Below are positions 5,185-13,802 of a DNA stretch of 64,000 nucleotides, in pieces. A model generated the notes under the pieces. That model made no database searches. It saw nothing but the letters and a program-made list of their open reading frames with translations, and had not been told where the DNA came from. Numbering within the stretch: the first letter of the stretch is position 1; every line of letters starts with the position of its first letter. Both the position numbers and the translations under genes were made by a program. This stretch comes from Planktothrix sp. PCC 11201 (lineage in GTDB: Bacteria > Cyanobacteriota > Cyanobacteriia > Cyanobacteriales > Microcoleaceae): the NCBI RefSeq assembly GCF_900009135.1, contig NZ_LT797711.1:121762-185761 (forward strand), written 5' to 3'.

Positions 5185-8061
5185 CTAGAGAGTCCACGCA
5201 GGCGGGAGGGAAACAACACGAAATCCGAAGATGCTGCCCCGACTGTCCGGCTCGTTCCTGAAACGAATGGCACTGCGGCAATACCAGGGATTGATGTACC
5301 ACGAACCACCGCGTATCACCCGGTATTGAGTATTTCCGCCCGACTCCCAAACACTGCCATCATCTGGCGCGCCAGTATAATTTTCATGCCAAGGGTCGGC
5401 GCACCATTCCCAAACGTTGCCGTGCATATCGTATAGTCCAAAGGCATTTGGAGTGAAACTACCGACATCGGTGGTTTGTTGACGATAGGTTCCTTTTGGC
5501 CCATTGCCGTAAGTATTATTTGCGTCATAATTAGCTAAATCGGCTGTAATGGTTTCGCCAAAATGGAAAGGACTCCCAGTTTTAGCACGACAGGCGTATT
5601 CCCATTCCGCCTCACTGGGTAAACGATAGGTTTTGCCTGTTTTTTGGGAAAGTCGCTGACAAAATTCTTGTGCTTCGTGCCAAGTTACACTATCAACGGG
5701 TCGGTTTGCGCCTTTAAAACTAGAAGGATTATTTCCCATAATAGCTTCCCATTGAGCTTGGGTAATGGGATATTTTGCCATAGAAAATGCAGCAATATTA
5801 ACTTCATGTATGGGTTTTTCGCTGTTATTTTCTGGTGAACCCATCATAAAAGTTCCCCCAGGAATGGATACCATTTCTAAACTGATATTATTGCCTAAAT
5901 CTTGTTTAAAAAATTCAGCCCGACGACGTTCTCGTTTGGTTTCCTTTCCTTCGGCGTTAACGGTAATCACATCAAATTCAAATTCCTTTTGCTGACGGCG
6001 TTTTTCTGCTTCTTCCTGACGTTTTTTTTCTTCCTCCTGACGGCGTTTTGTTTCTACTTCTGTTTGTTGCTGACGGCGTTTTTCATCCCAAACTCCTTGA
6101 GCAACATCCCGATTATGGGCGACATCGGGTAAATTAGGATTCAGGGCGAGACAGGAATTGTAATCGGCGATCGCTTTTTCATATTCTCCTAATTTATAAT
6201 AAGCATTACCCCGATTATTGTAAGCTCCGACATAATTAGGATTGAGTCGCAAGGTTTGGTTATAATCTTCAATGGCGGCGGAATATTCCCCTAATTTATT
6301 ATAGGCTAATCCGCGATTATAATTAGCATCGGGAGAATTAGGTTCGAGTAACAAAACTTGGGTAAAATCATCAATGGCGGTCGGATATTCTCCCCGTTGA
6401 CAATGGTTTTGTCCCCGTTGATAACAGGCTTGAACAATATTAACCCGGTGAGTTTCTCCCAAGGATTCTAACAAATTATTGATTTTTTCAATATAGTCTA
6501 AATCCTTAGCCGTTACCACAGAATTAACTCTATCCCATAATTCAGATTCTCCAGAAACCCGGTTTCTCAAAGAAACCGGGTTTCTGAGTCTCAACCAAGA
6601 TTCTACAGAATTAATTAATTGATTTTTAGCCCAAGATTTATTGGGTAAATTGACTAAACCCTGGGCTAATTCTAGGATTAATTCAGGGAGACGGTGAGAA
6701 CTTTCTGTTTCTAGGATTTTGTAGATTTGTTCATAGCCAGAAATGACCATCCCTATGACTGAATCTGCAACTTCTCCCTCTGGGATATTCTGAGTTAAAT
6801 CTGGGAGGAGTTGGGGTAATAAAGGCGTGAAATCATGGAGAAATAAATGATGAGTGTCAGCTATCCAACCTGCGACTAGACAATGACAGGTAATTAAAAA
6901 CTGGTACAAATCTTCAAAATGCTTGCTATTAATTTTATAGTGAATTTCTAACTCGTCATCCTCTATTCCCTCCTCTCGTAAACTTTGTTCTTCTTCCCAA
7001 ATTTTGAGATTAATTTCATTATCCCCGCCCCGTTTTTCAATGTCAGCTTGGGTTTTTCCTAATGCAATCAGTTTATCTTTGGTATTCTTCCAGGTTAAGG
7101 CGCGAGTTTTAGCGGAATTATACAAAATATCGCGATAGGACAAACGAGCAATAATGGTTTGATAGGAATAATTAGGTTGTCCTATTGTCCAATAGGCGAC
7201 TCGGAAATTGAGATAATCTCCATCAAATTCCGACTCTAATATTAATGTCGGTTCTGATTTTAGCATCCCGAATAAGGCTTTAATACTGGCTTCACTATGA
7301 AAGCGTTTACTTTCCCAAGCGCCTGCTAAAAATTCGATAGGTCTTCCCTGTTGAGAATACTGATCAAAAAAATCACGCATTTTTTGATTGATAGTTAATT
7401 CAATATCAGGGAAATTTTGCGGCGTAGTGGCAAACTTTTCAAACTGAACTTTAGGGGGGGCAATAAAAACTCGTAGGGGAATTATACTATGATTGTAGGA
7501 TTCTAAAATTTGCGCTGGGGGTAACGTTAACGGCCAATTAGCAAAAATTTTCTGAACTTCTGCTTGGTTATGAGCAGCTTTTATCGCCGTTTCTCGTTGA
7601 TATTCAGCTACCATTAATTGAGTTTCTCGGCCATAGGTTGTTAATTCTTTTTGGAGGGTTTGTTCCTGTTCAAAACGCCATCGTTGAAACTCGATATTAC
7701 TTTTATGAATCGCTAAATTAACGCTTTGGATATATTCTTGTAATTCCTTTTGCCGTTGATGATTAAGTTCACCTTGTTGGGCTTGAAATTGTCGATTTTC
7801 TTGATTTTGGATATATTGTAATTTAATTTGTTCTAATTGAATCTCCTGTCGTTTTTCCTCCATAACAGCACTGTTTGTAACTTGTACACATTGTAATTTA
7901 TACTGTGCTAATTGAATTTGTTGCCGTTTTTCTTCTATTGCTTGTGTATTTATTACTTGGGTATCAACGACGTATTTGTGAGGGAGAAATACAGCTTCAA
8001 GTCCTCTCTTGAATTTACCCCAAAGTCCCATTTTTGCATCTCCTGGTAATAAGCGTGTCAT
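5185..8061 (-). CDS. DGR target protein: coiled coil, TPR, FGE-type C-type-lectin-fold domain
   Basis: The 958-aa protein has a Gln/Glu-rich coiled coil (residues ~35-175), a large unassigned middle part (~180-540), three TPR units (~544-650, e.g. GEYSAAIEDYNQTLRLNPN), a charged KRRQEEEKKR linker and a C-terminal FGE-sulfatase domain (~720-955). The domain has LEMVSIPGGTFMMGSPE, RPVDSVTWHEAQEF, AEWEYACRA, LYDMHGNVWEWC and ends GFRVVSLPPAWTL. The VR covers residues ~913-955 at the ligand-binding end of this fold, as in other DGR targets. The FGE domain is likely a binding scaffold rather than an enzyme. There is no signal peptide, so it is probably cytoplasmic. ATG with AGGAGA 7 nt upstream. 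Confidence 0.92.
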   Translation of the reverse strand: MTRLLPGDAKMGLWGKFKRGLEAVFLPHKYVVDTQVINTQAIEEKRQQIQLAQYKLQCVQVTNSAVMEEKRQEIQLEQIKLQYIQNQENRQFQAQQGELNHQRQKELQEYIQSVNLAIHKSNIEFQRWRFEQEQTLQKELTTYGRETQLMVAEYQRETAIKAAHNQAEVQKIFANWPLTLPPAQILESYNHSIIPLRVFIAPPKVQFEKFATTPQNFPDIELTINQKMRDFFDQYSQQGRPIEFLAGAWESKRFHSEASIKALFGMLKSEPTLILESEFDGDYLNFRVAYWTIGQPNYSYQTIIARLSYRDILYNSAKTRALTWKNTKDKLIALGKTQADIEKRGGDNEINLKIWEEEQSLREEGIEDDELEIHYKINSKHFEDLYQFLITCHCLVAGWIADTHHLFLHDFTPLLPQLLPDLTQNIPEGEVADSVIGMVISGYEQIYKILETESSHRLPELILELAQGLVNLPNKSWAKNQLINSVESWLRLRNPVSLRNRVSGESELWDRVNSVVTAKDLDYIEKINNLLESLGETHRVNIVQACYQRGQNHCQRGEYPTAIDDFTQVLLLEPNSPDANYNRGLAYNKLGEYSAAIEDYNQTLRLNPNYVGAYNNRGNAYYKLGEYEKAIADYNSCLALNPNLPDVAHNRDVAQGVWDEKRRQQQTEVETKRRQEEEKKRQEEAEKRRQQKEFEFDVITVNAEGKETKRERRRAEFFKQDLGNNISLEMVSIPGGTFMMGSPENNSEKPIHEVNIAAFSMAKYPITQAQWEAIMGNNPSSFKGANRPVDSVTWHEAQEFCQRLSQKTGKTYRLPSEAEWEYACRAKTGSPFHFGETITADLANYDANNTYGNGPKGTYRQQTTDVGSFTPNAFGLYDMHGNVWEWCADPWHENYTGAPDDGSVWESGGNTQYRVIRGGSWYINPWYCRSAIRFRNEPDSRGSIFGFRVVSLPPAWTL
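5195..5323 (-). repeat. DGR variable repeat (VR)
   Basis: This 129-bp segment is the diversified copy of the TR at 2498-2626, constant offset 2697. On the coding strand, 12 substitutions change Asn, Arg or Tyr codons: Asn to Tyr (2), Ile (3), Phe and Gly, Arg to Trp, Tyr to Phe, plus one silent GGA to GGT. The 3' part (5195-5227) is invariant and contains the GC-rich candidate initiation-of-homology segment. Just beyond it, TR and VR differ at two non-adenine positions, as expected at the IMH boundary. Confidence 0.95.
6553..6585. repeat. Paired AGAAACC palindromes inside the DGR target gene
   Basis: AGAAACCCGGTTTCT and AGAAACCGGGTTTCT lie three bases apart within the reading frame and encode RNPVSLRNRVSGE (residues ~493-505). 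The same element is otherwise intergenic in this window. It has therefore inserted into the coding region without breaking the frame, between the middle domain and the TPRs. Confidence 0.75.
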
Positions 8062-8143
8062 CAGTTAATCTCCTGTCAATTAATTGTCTGATTATTCTTT
8101 GACGAAATTGGTTGATTTATCCGAAAATTTTAGGTGTATTTAG

Positions 8144-8222
8144 GTAGGGGGTTGGGCGAGGAAACCTCGCCCCTACGTCTCCTAATTGATATCCACCCGT
8201 AGGGGCGGGGTCTTCCCGCCCC
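8144..8222. repeat. Two GTAGGGGCG-type palindromic repeats
   Basis: GGGCGAGG-AAA-CCTCGCCC (8154-8172) and GGGGCGGG-GTCTT-CCCGCCCC (8202-8222) sit between two minus-strand genes. Both belong to the dispersed family with GTAGGGGCG outer arms that also occurs at 15863-16178, 25588-25615, 28025-28052 and 39230-39290. They may fold in RNA and act as terminators for the gene at 8253-8957. Confidence 0.7.
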
Positions 8223-8252
8223 AATTGAATTCCACCAATTTATAATCTCAAA

Positions 8253-8957
8253 TCAACCTGGGCTACAGGTATTAAAAACTAACACCGTCGCCGCCCAAAT
8301 AGGTGTTTTTCCTTCAGCAAAAACCGCCCCATCTAAAGTATAGGCATGACCTTTGTTATCAACCCAGCCAATACATTTTTCATGGGCATCATAGACCTTC
8401 ATATCAGCACCTAAATACCCGATATAATGGTGGCCATTGTTATAAAATTTTTGCCCATCAATATGTCCAGCTTGTCCTCCACTATCCCAATAAACATCCC
8501 CATCTGCATAAATATGGACACTATTGGAATCTCCCTTTTCTACAGGATCGGAACTGTGCATTGCGGAAAAGGTAGACATTTGTTGCGAGTGATCTCCCAT
8601 GGCTCCCAAATGGTGATCGGTTTGATATCCTGTGGAATAGTCCGTCTGTTCGGGTAGTTGATAGGGATTAAATTGTTCTAAGTCCGTCCCATGGGGATGT
8701 AATTCGGGGGTGTGAGGGTCAAGGTCGGATATAAAAGATGAGTGTAAACCTTGATAATATTCCCCATTTTCACCGAAGTTAGAGACATCAAAATGAGGAT
8801 GATGGGGGTCGTAACCCTGGAAATCAGGGACAGACATAATATGGTGGGTCTGTTCGGGAATAGGGGGTTGATGGGGGTCGATTTCTAGGGATTGGATCAG
8901 ATGATCAAAGATAGAATCTAAACTATATTGTGAGTCATTGTCGGGGGGATTATTCAT
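8253..8957 (-). CDS. His-rich protein with C-terminal beta-flower-like repeats
   Basis: I do not recognise this 234-aa protein with certainty. The N-terminal two thirds are rich in His, Pro, Asp and Gln (for example DPHHPHFD) and probably disordered. Residues ~145-215 repeat a short strand motif: HIYADGDVYWDSGGQAGHI, FYNNGHHYIGYLGADMKVYD and CIGWVDNKGHAYTLDG. This resembles the 4-fold beta-flower family of G-Y/W-V/I repeats. No signal peptide is evident. Metal binding is conceivable from the His content but is not shown. It lies upstream of the DGR target on the same strand, 191 nt away. Confidence 0.6.
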   Translation of the reverse strand: MNNPPDNDSQYSLDSIFDHLIQSLEIDPHQPPIPEQTHHIMSVPDFQGYDPHHPHFDVSNFGENGEYYQGLHSSFISDLDPHTPELHPHGTDLEQFNPYQLPEQTDYSTGYQTDHHLGAMGDHSQQMSTFSAMHSSDPVEKGDSNSVHIYADGDVYWDSGGQAGHIDGQKFYNNGHHYIGYLGADMKVYDAHEKCIGWVDNKGHAYTLDGAVFAEGKTPIWAATVLVFNTCSPG

Positions 8958-9241
8958 AGTTATTAGTCCAGTTCGTTGACACTCTACTGCCTAAAAGCAA
9001 GTGGATTCTTGGTGAGCGCGAGTCTACTTAACATTATACGATCACTCTTTTAATACTAGAGATGGTTTTCTCCCCAAGGGTTTTGCTTGATTGCAATTGA
9101 AACTGTGTGACCAGCACCCGGCTCCTTTGTTTATTTTTTTTGATCAAAATTTGTTAACCGGAGATCGGATTAATAATATAATTGATCCGATTCCACTGCG
9201 GTGAAATTAAAATTTCCTACCCCTGGTATTTTTTCCCAATA

Positions 9242-10288
9242 ATGAAGTTTAGTGAACTAGTAGAAAAACTTAACGCTGGAATTACCGCCCATAGTTTGAT
9301 CCATGATCCGACCCTTAATCCTGATATTCAAGGAGTGGCGGCGGTAGATACAGCAACTTCTGGAACCCTCAGTTATATTGAGGGGTTAAAATTTGCGTCT
9401 TTTGTGTCGGTTTCTGCGGCGAGTGCGTTGATTTTGCCCTTAGATGAATCGTTACAAAATCAAGCCACCGCCGGGGGGAAAGCGTGGATTTCCGTAGCAA
9501 ATCCTAGGGCTTTTTTCGCCCAGGCGATCGCTTTATTTTATCAACCCTATCAACCCCAACCCCAAATTCATCCGACGGCGGTGATTGATCCGAGCGCCAA
9601 AATTGGATCGGAAGTTTATATCGGCCCCCATGTGGTAATTCAAGCCGGAGTAAGTATCGGAAATCGGGTGTGTTTACATCCGAATGTGGTGATTTATCCG
9701 GGGGTAAAAATTGGCGATCGCAGCATTTTACACGCCAATTGTACAATTCATGAACGGGCCCAAATTGGTTGTGATTGTGTGATTCATAGTGGGGCTGTGA
9801 TTGGTGCGGAAGGCTTTGGTTTTGTACCGACGGATGGGGGTTGGCTAAAAATGGAACAATCGGGAATTACGGTTTTAGAAGATAGGGTAGAGGTGGGATG
9901 TAATAGTACAATTGATCGTCCGGCGGTGGGCGAAACCCGCATCGGAAAAGCCACAAAATTAGACAATTTAGTTCATATTGGTCACGGTTGTACTGTGGGT
10001 CAAAATTGTGCCTTTGCGGGTCATGTCGGATTAGCTGGGGGTGTTACCGTTGGCAATGGGGTGTTATTAGCGGGTCAAGTCGGCATTGCTAATCAAGTCA
10101 AAATTGGGGACGGGGTGATCGTTACGGCTCAATCTGGGGTTCATAATAATATTTCACCCGGAGAGGTGGTTTCTGGTTCTCCGGCGATCGCCAATAAATT
10201 GTATTTAAAAACGGCTGCTGTTTATAGACGATTACCCGAACTCTACCGATCTTTAAAGGCATTAGAAAAAATTATTAAGGGGGAGTAG
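9242..10288 (+). CDS. lpxD: UDP-3-O-acylglucosamine N-acyltransferase
   Basis: The 348-aa protein is LpxD, which adds the N-linked acyl chain in lipid A biosynthesis in the cytoplasm. It has an N-terminal uridine-binding domain, then left-handed beta-helix hexapeptide repeats (ISIGNRVCLHPNVVIYPGVK and many more) and a C-terminal helix (YRRLPELYRSLKALEK). HIGHGCTVGQNCAFAGHVG contains the catalytic His region. The ATG of MKFSELVEKL is chosen over an upstream TTG because LpxD proteins start there. The stop codon lies within a G-rich tandem repeat. Confidence 0.93.
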   Translation: MKFSELVEKLNAGITAHSLIHDPTLNPDIQGVAAVDTATSGTLSYIEGLKFASFVSVSAASALILPLDESLQNQATAGGKAWISVANPRAFFAQAIALFYQPYQPQPQIHPTAVIDPSAKIGSEVYIGPHVVIQAGVSIGNRVCLHPNVVIYPGVKIGDRSILHANCTIHERAQIGCDCVIHSGAVIGAEGFGFVPTDGGWLKMEQSGITVLEDRVEVGCNSTIDRPAVGETRIGKATKLDNLVHIGHGCTVGQNCAFAGHVGLAGGVTVGNGVLLAGQVGIANQVKIGDGVIVTAQSGVHNNISPGEVVSGSPAIANKLYLKTAAVYRRLPELYRSLKALEKIIKGE

Positions 10289-10350
10289 GGGAGTAGGGGA
10301 GGCAGGGGAGGCAGGGGAGGCAGGGGAGGCAGGGGAGGCAGGGGGAGTAC
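10279..10350. repeat. G-rich tandem repeat (GGGGAGGCA and GGGGAGTA)
   Basis: Several GGGGAGTA units and five GGGGAGGCA units follow one another, beginning over the lpxD stop codon. A related GGGGGAGTA repeat occurs at the window end (63971-64000). It is low-complexity filler of variable copy number, without coding signal. Confidence 0.85.
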
Positions 10351-10896
10351 CAGGCAGTGCGTTGGCGTCACGTCCTCGCTCGCTGAATATCACCCAAAAC
10401 CCATAATCCATAACCCATTCGTAATTCGTAATTCGTAATTCCCCATTCGTAATTCCCCATTCGTAATTCGTAATTACCCATTACCCGGTAATCACGGATC
10501 TATTGATCTGCTTTGACGGCGGATATTTTTTAATGAGATGGGGCGAGAAGCCTAGAGCATTTTTACCCGGACAGAAGACTTTCTCAAAAAATGGCTTAGG
10601 TCTGACTCTAAAGCAATCAAAGAGGAGGGCCATATAAATTTCAAGACAAAAACAACAGATGGGTTCAAGTACCACCGAATAAGTCAATCTTGCCCGATTC
10701 AATGATAACGGGATTTTTAAGTCCTGCTTTTTTTCCCCTAGGGGAAGATGGTGATTCGGTGTAGGGAAAGATTTGTAACTGAGAAAAAAAATATTTGTCA
10801 AATTGATGTATTTAAGTATATATTATTTCTTATAACTCCAAAAAGTTTAATTGGATAAAAATTACCCCATAGAGAAGTAAGGAGATTAAGAAGAAC
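10351..10896. other. Intergenic region with ATTCGTA direct repeats
   Basis: Bases 10413-10490 are built from CCCATTCGTAATT-type heptamer-like repeats typical of filamentous cyanobacteria. The remainder up to the cyAbrB gene is A+T-rich and should hold its promoter; AAGGAG lies 13 nt before that ATG. A 106-codon minus-strand frame here has no recognisable family and was left out. Confidence 0.5.
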
Positions 10897-11295
10897 ATGA
10901 ATAAACCTGCACCAACACCCTTAACCGGAAAGGCTCTGCTTCAAAAAGTAAAAGAACTGTCTCATATGCCCCGGCGTGAAACAGCAAAGCTGTGCGGTTA
11001 TTACAGCACGACAAAGGACAACCAAGTGCGTGTCAATCTCACAGATTTTTATGACGCAGTGCTGAAAGCACGGGGTATTCCCCTCAGTCCCGATGGTACA
11101 AAAGATGGTCGAGGTCGGGAAGCAACTTATCTGGTAAGCGTTCACAAAAACGGTCAAATTGTGATTGGCTCAACCTATACCAAAGAAATGGGACTTAAAC
11201 CGGGGGATGAGTTTGATATCAAGCTCGGATACAAGCATATTCACCTGATTCAAGTCGAAAATGGTAAAGATGCTGGCGGTGACGAAGAAGAGTAA
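10897..11295 (+). CDS. cyAbrB-type transcriptional regulator
   Basis: This 132-aa protein is one of two cyAbrB paralogues in the window. cyAbrB proteins are cyanobacterium-specific global regulators of carbon and nitrogen metabolism that carry an AbrB-like domain. Family marks are LTGKALLQKVKEL, PRRETAKLCGY, VNLTDFYDAVLKARGIPL, KDGRGREATY and the AbrB part GQIVIGSTYTKEMGLKPGD. The C-terminus is acidic. Whether it is the orthologue of Synechocystis Sll0359 or Sll0822 cannot be decided by eye. The CPBP gene follows 23 nt later, probably in an operon. Confidence 0.93.
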   Translation: MNKPAPTPLTGKALLQKVKELSHMPRRETAKLCGYYSTTKDNQVRVNLTDFYDAVLKARGIPLSPDGTKDGRGREATYLVSVHKNGQIVIGSTYTKEMGLKPGDEFDIKLGYKHIHLIQVENGKDAGGDEEE

Positions 11296-11318
11296 ATTTT
11301 TTCCCCTGAGCCATTAAA

Positions 11319-12209
11319 ATGACGTTTTCATGGCTGGTAAATGCACCAACCCCGATTAAAATTCTGGTTTTTTTTGGGGTGTGGATGGGTTTATGGATGC
11401 CAATTGCTGTTATCAGTGCGATCGCTCTCAATTGGCGTCCACCTCAACCCTTAAATGAAACCCAAAAGTTGGCGTTGCTGGCGCCCCTTTATGGAATTGC
11501 CCCGATAGTTTTGTGGAAAATTAGCCAAATTCAGGGTCAATCCTTCTGGGATTATGGTTTAAGTTGGCGATCGCAGTTTTTTCAATCGACTGCCATTGGT
11601 TTTGGTCTAGCTGTTATCAGCTTGATCCTCTTGTTTGGATTTCAATTTGTTCTGGGTTGGAGTGATTGGCGACCCCAAGACTCGAAACAAACCGATGAAC
11701 AGTCATCGACCTTAAATCCCGATCTGCTCCCTAGAAACAGGTGGATTGAGTTAGGGAAAAAAGTATCTATTTTACTGCCGATTTTGCTGATTGCTCTCTG
11801 GGTTAGCAGTACGGAGGAGTTAATATTTCGAGGATTTTTACAAAAACAATTACAGCAAGATTATTCTTGGTTTGTGGCGGCTACCCTCGCCAGCCTGATT
11901 TTTGCCTTCAGCCATTTACTTTGGGAAGTCCGCAACACCTTACCCCAATTACCCGGACTGGCGTTAATGGGAATGGTTTTGAGCCTAGCTTGTTTGTGTG
12001 ATCGAGGTTCTTTAGGTTTAGCCATCGGACTACACGCGGGTTGGATTTGGGGAATTACGAGTATGGATACCCTCGGGACTGTTACCGCATCTGAGCAGGT
12101 TCCAGAATGGGTGACAGGGTTAGGAGGTAAACCCTTAGCGGGTTTGTTAGGAATTGTGATGTTGCTGTTTGTGGCTGGCCTATTGGGAATTGTTTACCGT
12201 CTAATTTGA
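11319..12209 (+). CDS. CPBP family intramembrane metalloprotease
   Basis: This 296-aa membrane protein has about eight hydrophobic segments and the CPBP (Abi/CAAX prenyl protease-like) motifs: EELIFRGFLQ (EExxxR), FAFSHLLW (FxxxH) and GLAIGLHAGW with the third-motif His. The family is related to Rce1 and acts within the membrane; cyanobacterial substrates are unknown. An insert of ~30 mostly polar residues (DSKQTDEQSSTLN) lies between the transmembrane segments before motif 1. It follows the cyAbrB gene closely. Confidence 0.88.
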   Translation: MTFSWLVNAPTPIKILVFFGVWMGLWMPIAVISAIALNWRPPQPLNETQKLALLAPLYGIAPIVLWKISQIQGQSFWDYGLSWRSQFFQSTAIGFGLAVISLILLFGFQFVLGWSDWRPQDSKQTDEQSSTLNPDLLPRNRWIELGKKVSILLPILLIALWVSSTEELIFRGFLQKQLQQDYSWFVAATLASLIFAFSHLLWEVRNTLPQLPGLALMGMVLSLACLCDRGSLGLAIGLHAGWIWGITSMDTLGTVTASEQVPEWVTGLGGKPLAGLLGIVMLLFVAGLLGIVYRLI

Positions 12210-12249
12210 GTATCTGTATTCCTCTGGCTTTGTATGACATTGGAGAATC

Positions 12250-13056
12250 ATGACAACTACAAAAGCCTCCCCCTCAGAATTTAACCCGGTTTATGGCCCT
12301 GTATCTTCATGGAGATATGGGAAATCCTTGGGAATTGATCCCATAGGTGAAATTTCTACCTGTTCTTTTAACTGTGTTTATTGTCAACTGGGAGAAATTG
12401 AACTGAAAACCCACCAACGCCAAATTTATGTACCGACGGATCGAATTTTACAAGCATTAACAGAATTTTCCCCCTGGGATGTGGATGTAATTACTTTAAG
12501 TGGGAGTGGAGAACCAACTTTGGCGGCGAATTTAGGGGAAATTCTGATCACAATTAAAACCCTAACTCAGCGCCCAACTTTAGTTTTAACTAATGGTACA
12601 ACTTTATGTGATCCGCAAGTTCGACAACAATTAGCTTTAGCCGATCGCGTCTCTATAAAACTCGATGGAATTTCTACTGCCCAACTGCAAAGAGTAAATC
12701 GACCCGTAATGGAAATTAATCTCAGCCAGTTACTCAATGACATTCAAGAATTTAGTCGAATTTTCCCTGGAGAATTGGGACTACAAACCATGCTTTTATC
12801 TCCTTGGTCATTATCAGAGCGCCAAGAATATCTCCGTTGGGTAAAAGCGATCGCACCGACAGAAATTCAACTGAATACTCCCACCCGTCCCAAACCGTTA
12901 AAACATGAATTAGCTGGACGGGGAAATCATGCCCCACTAGAAAAGCTACCTTATCAGACCATAAAATTAAAATCCGTTAGTCCGTCTGTTTTACAAAATT
13001 TTGCCCAAGAAATTCAAGATCAGACAGGTATTCCCGTCCGTTATCCTCCGGTATAG
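12250..13056 (+). CDS. Radical SAM protein (COG0731-like)
   Basis: The 268-aa protein has the radical SAM cluster motif CSFNCVYCQLG (Cys at spacing 3 and 2) near residue 37, then SGSGEPTLAANLGE and TNGT, which fit the SAM-binding barrel. The architecture resembles COG0731 proteins related to the wyosine base enzyme TYW1, but the bacterial members have no settled reaction. It is complete, with no added C-terminal domain. GGAG lies just before the ATG. It is co-directional with the CPBP gene 40 nt upstream. Confidence 0.85.
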   Translation: MTTTKASPSEFNPVYGPVSSWRYGKSLGIDPIGEISTCSFNCVYCQLGEIELKTHQRQIYVPTDRILQALTEFSPWDVDVITLSGSGEPTLAANLGEILITIKTLTQRPTLVLTNGTTLCDPQVRQQLALADRVSIKLDGISTAQLQRVNRPVMEINLSQLLNDIQEFSRIFPGELGLQTMLLSPWSLSERQEYLRWVKAIAPTEIQLNTPTRPKPLKHELAGRGNHAPLEKLPYQTIKLKSVSPSVLQNFAQEIQDQTGIPVRYPPV

Positions 13057-13186
13057 TAAACAGTTATCAAGTATCCGCATTATCAGTTATCGGTGTAAGA
13101 GTGAATGGATTCCCTATTCCCTATTTTAATATAAAACAACCAGTTAAATATGATAGGATAAAATCAGTTATATCTGGAGAATATTT

Positions 13187-13600
13187 ATGTCAAAAACAGC
13201 AACAGAAAAACCTTCGACTGTTCCGATAACGGGTAAAGCCTTGTTACAGAAAGTTAAGGCCTTGGGGAACTTACCACGACGGGAAACGGCGAGATTGTGC
13301 GGGTATTCTACCCAAACAAAAGATAACCAAACCCGCGCCAATATGACAGAGTTTTACGATGCTTTATTGGCGGCTAAGGGTATTGCTTTAGATCCTGGCG
13401 CGAGCAAAGATGGACGGGGCAGAGAAGCCAGTTATCGAGCTTGCGTTCATAAAAATGGTTCTCTGGTAATTGGTGCGAATTATACCGAATCCATGGGATT
13501 AGAAGCGGGAGATCAGTTTGAAATTCGCTTAGGTTCAAAACATATTCATCTGATTCAAGTGGGCGAGAAATCTGAAGAAGATATCATTGATAAAGACTAA
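13187..13600 (+). CDS. cyAbrB-type transcriptional regulator (second paralogue)
   Basis: This 137-aa cyAbrB protein is similar to the one at 10897 (ITGKALLQKVKALGNLPRRE, MTEFYDALLAAKGIALD, KDGRGREASYRA, SLVIGANYTESMGLEAGD). It differs most at the N-terminus and at the DNA-binding AbrB part, so the two are old paralogues and not a recent duplication. The start is clear: GGAGAATATTT then ATG. The paralogues are unlinked in Synechocystis as I recall, while here they lie 1.9 kb apart. Confidence 0.93.
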   Translation: MSKTATEKPSTVPITGKALLQKVKALGNLPRRETARLCGYSTQTKDNQTRANMTEFYDALLAAKGIALDPGASKDGRGREASYRACVHKNGSLVIGANYTESMGLEAGDQFEIRLGSKHIHLIQVGEKSEEDIIDKD

Positions 13601-13619
13601 TTTCTTGAATCTGATTTAA

Positions 13620-13769
13620 TGGGTTAAGGTTGGCTGGTTTAATTTTAAGAACCCGCATCCACAAGCTACTGTATTTTCAAGTTTAGAAGCTAACCTTCCC
13701 GATAAAAATTTTAAATCAGACTGTTCAAAATTATTGGAACATCAGCTGGATTTGTTGATAAGTTCCTAA
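13620..13769 (+). pseudogene. Possible 3' remnant of an unrecognised gene
   Basis: A 49-codon open stretch without a start codon reads WVKVGWFNFKNPHPQ and ends KLLEHQLDLLISS before TAA. Its composition is protein-like, but I cannot place it in a family. It may be the end of a decayed gene. Confidence 0.25.
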
Positions 13770-13802
13770 ACAAAATTAATTGCATATTCTTGACCTAAAT
13801 TA

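Noticed and set aside
10481..10801. 106-codon minus-strand frame
   Set aside because: Lies in repeat-bordered intergenic DNA with low-quality composition and no recognised domain.
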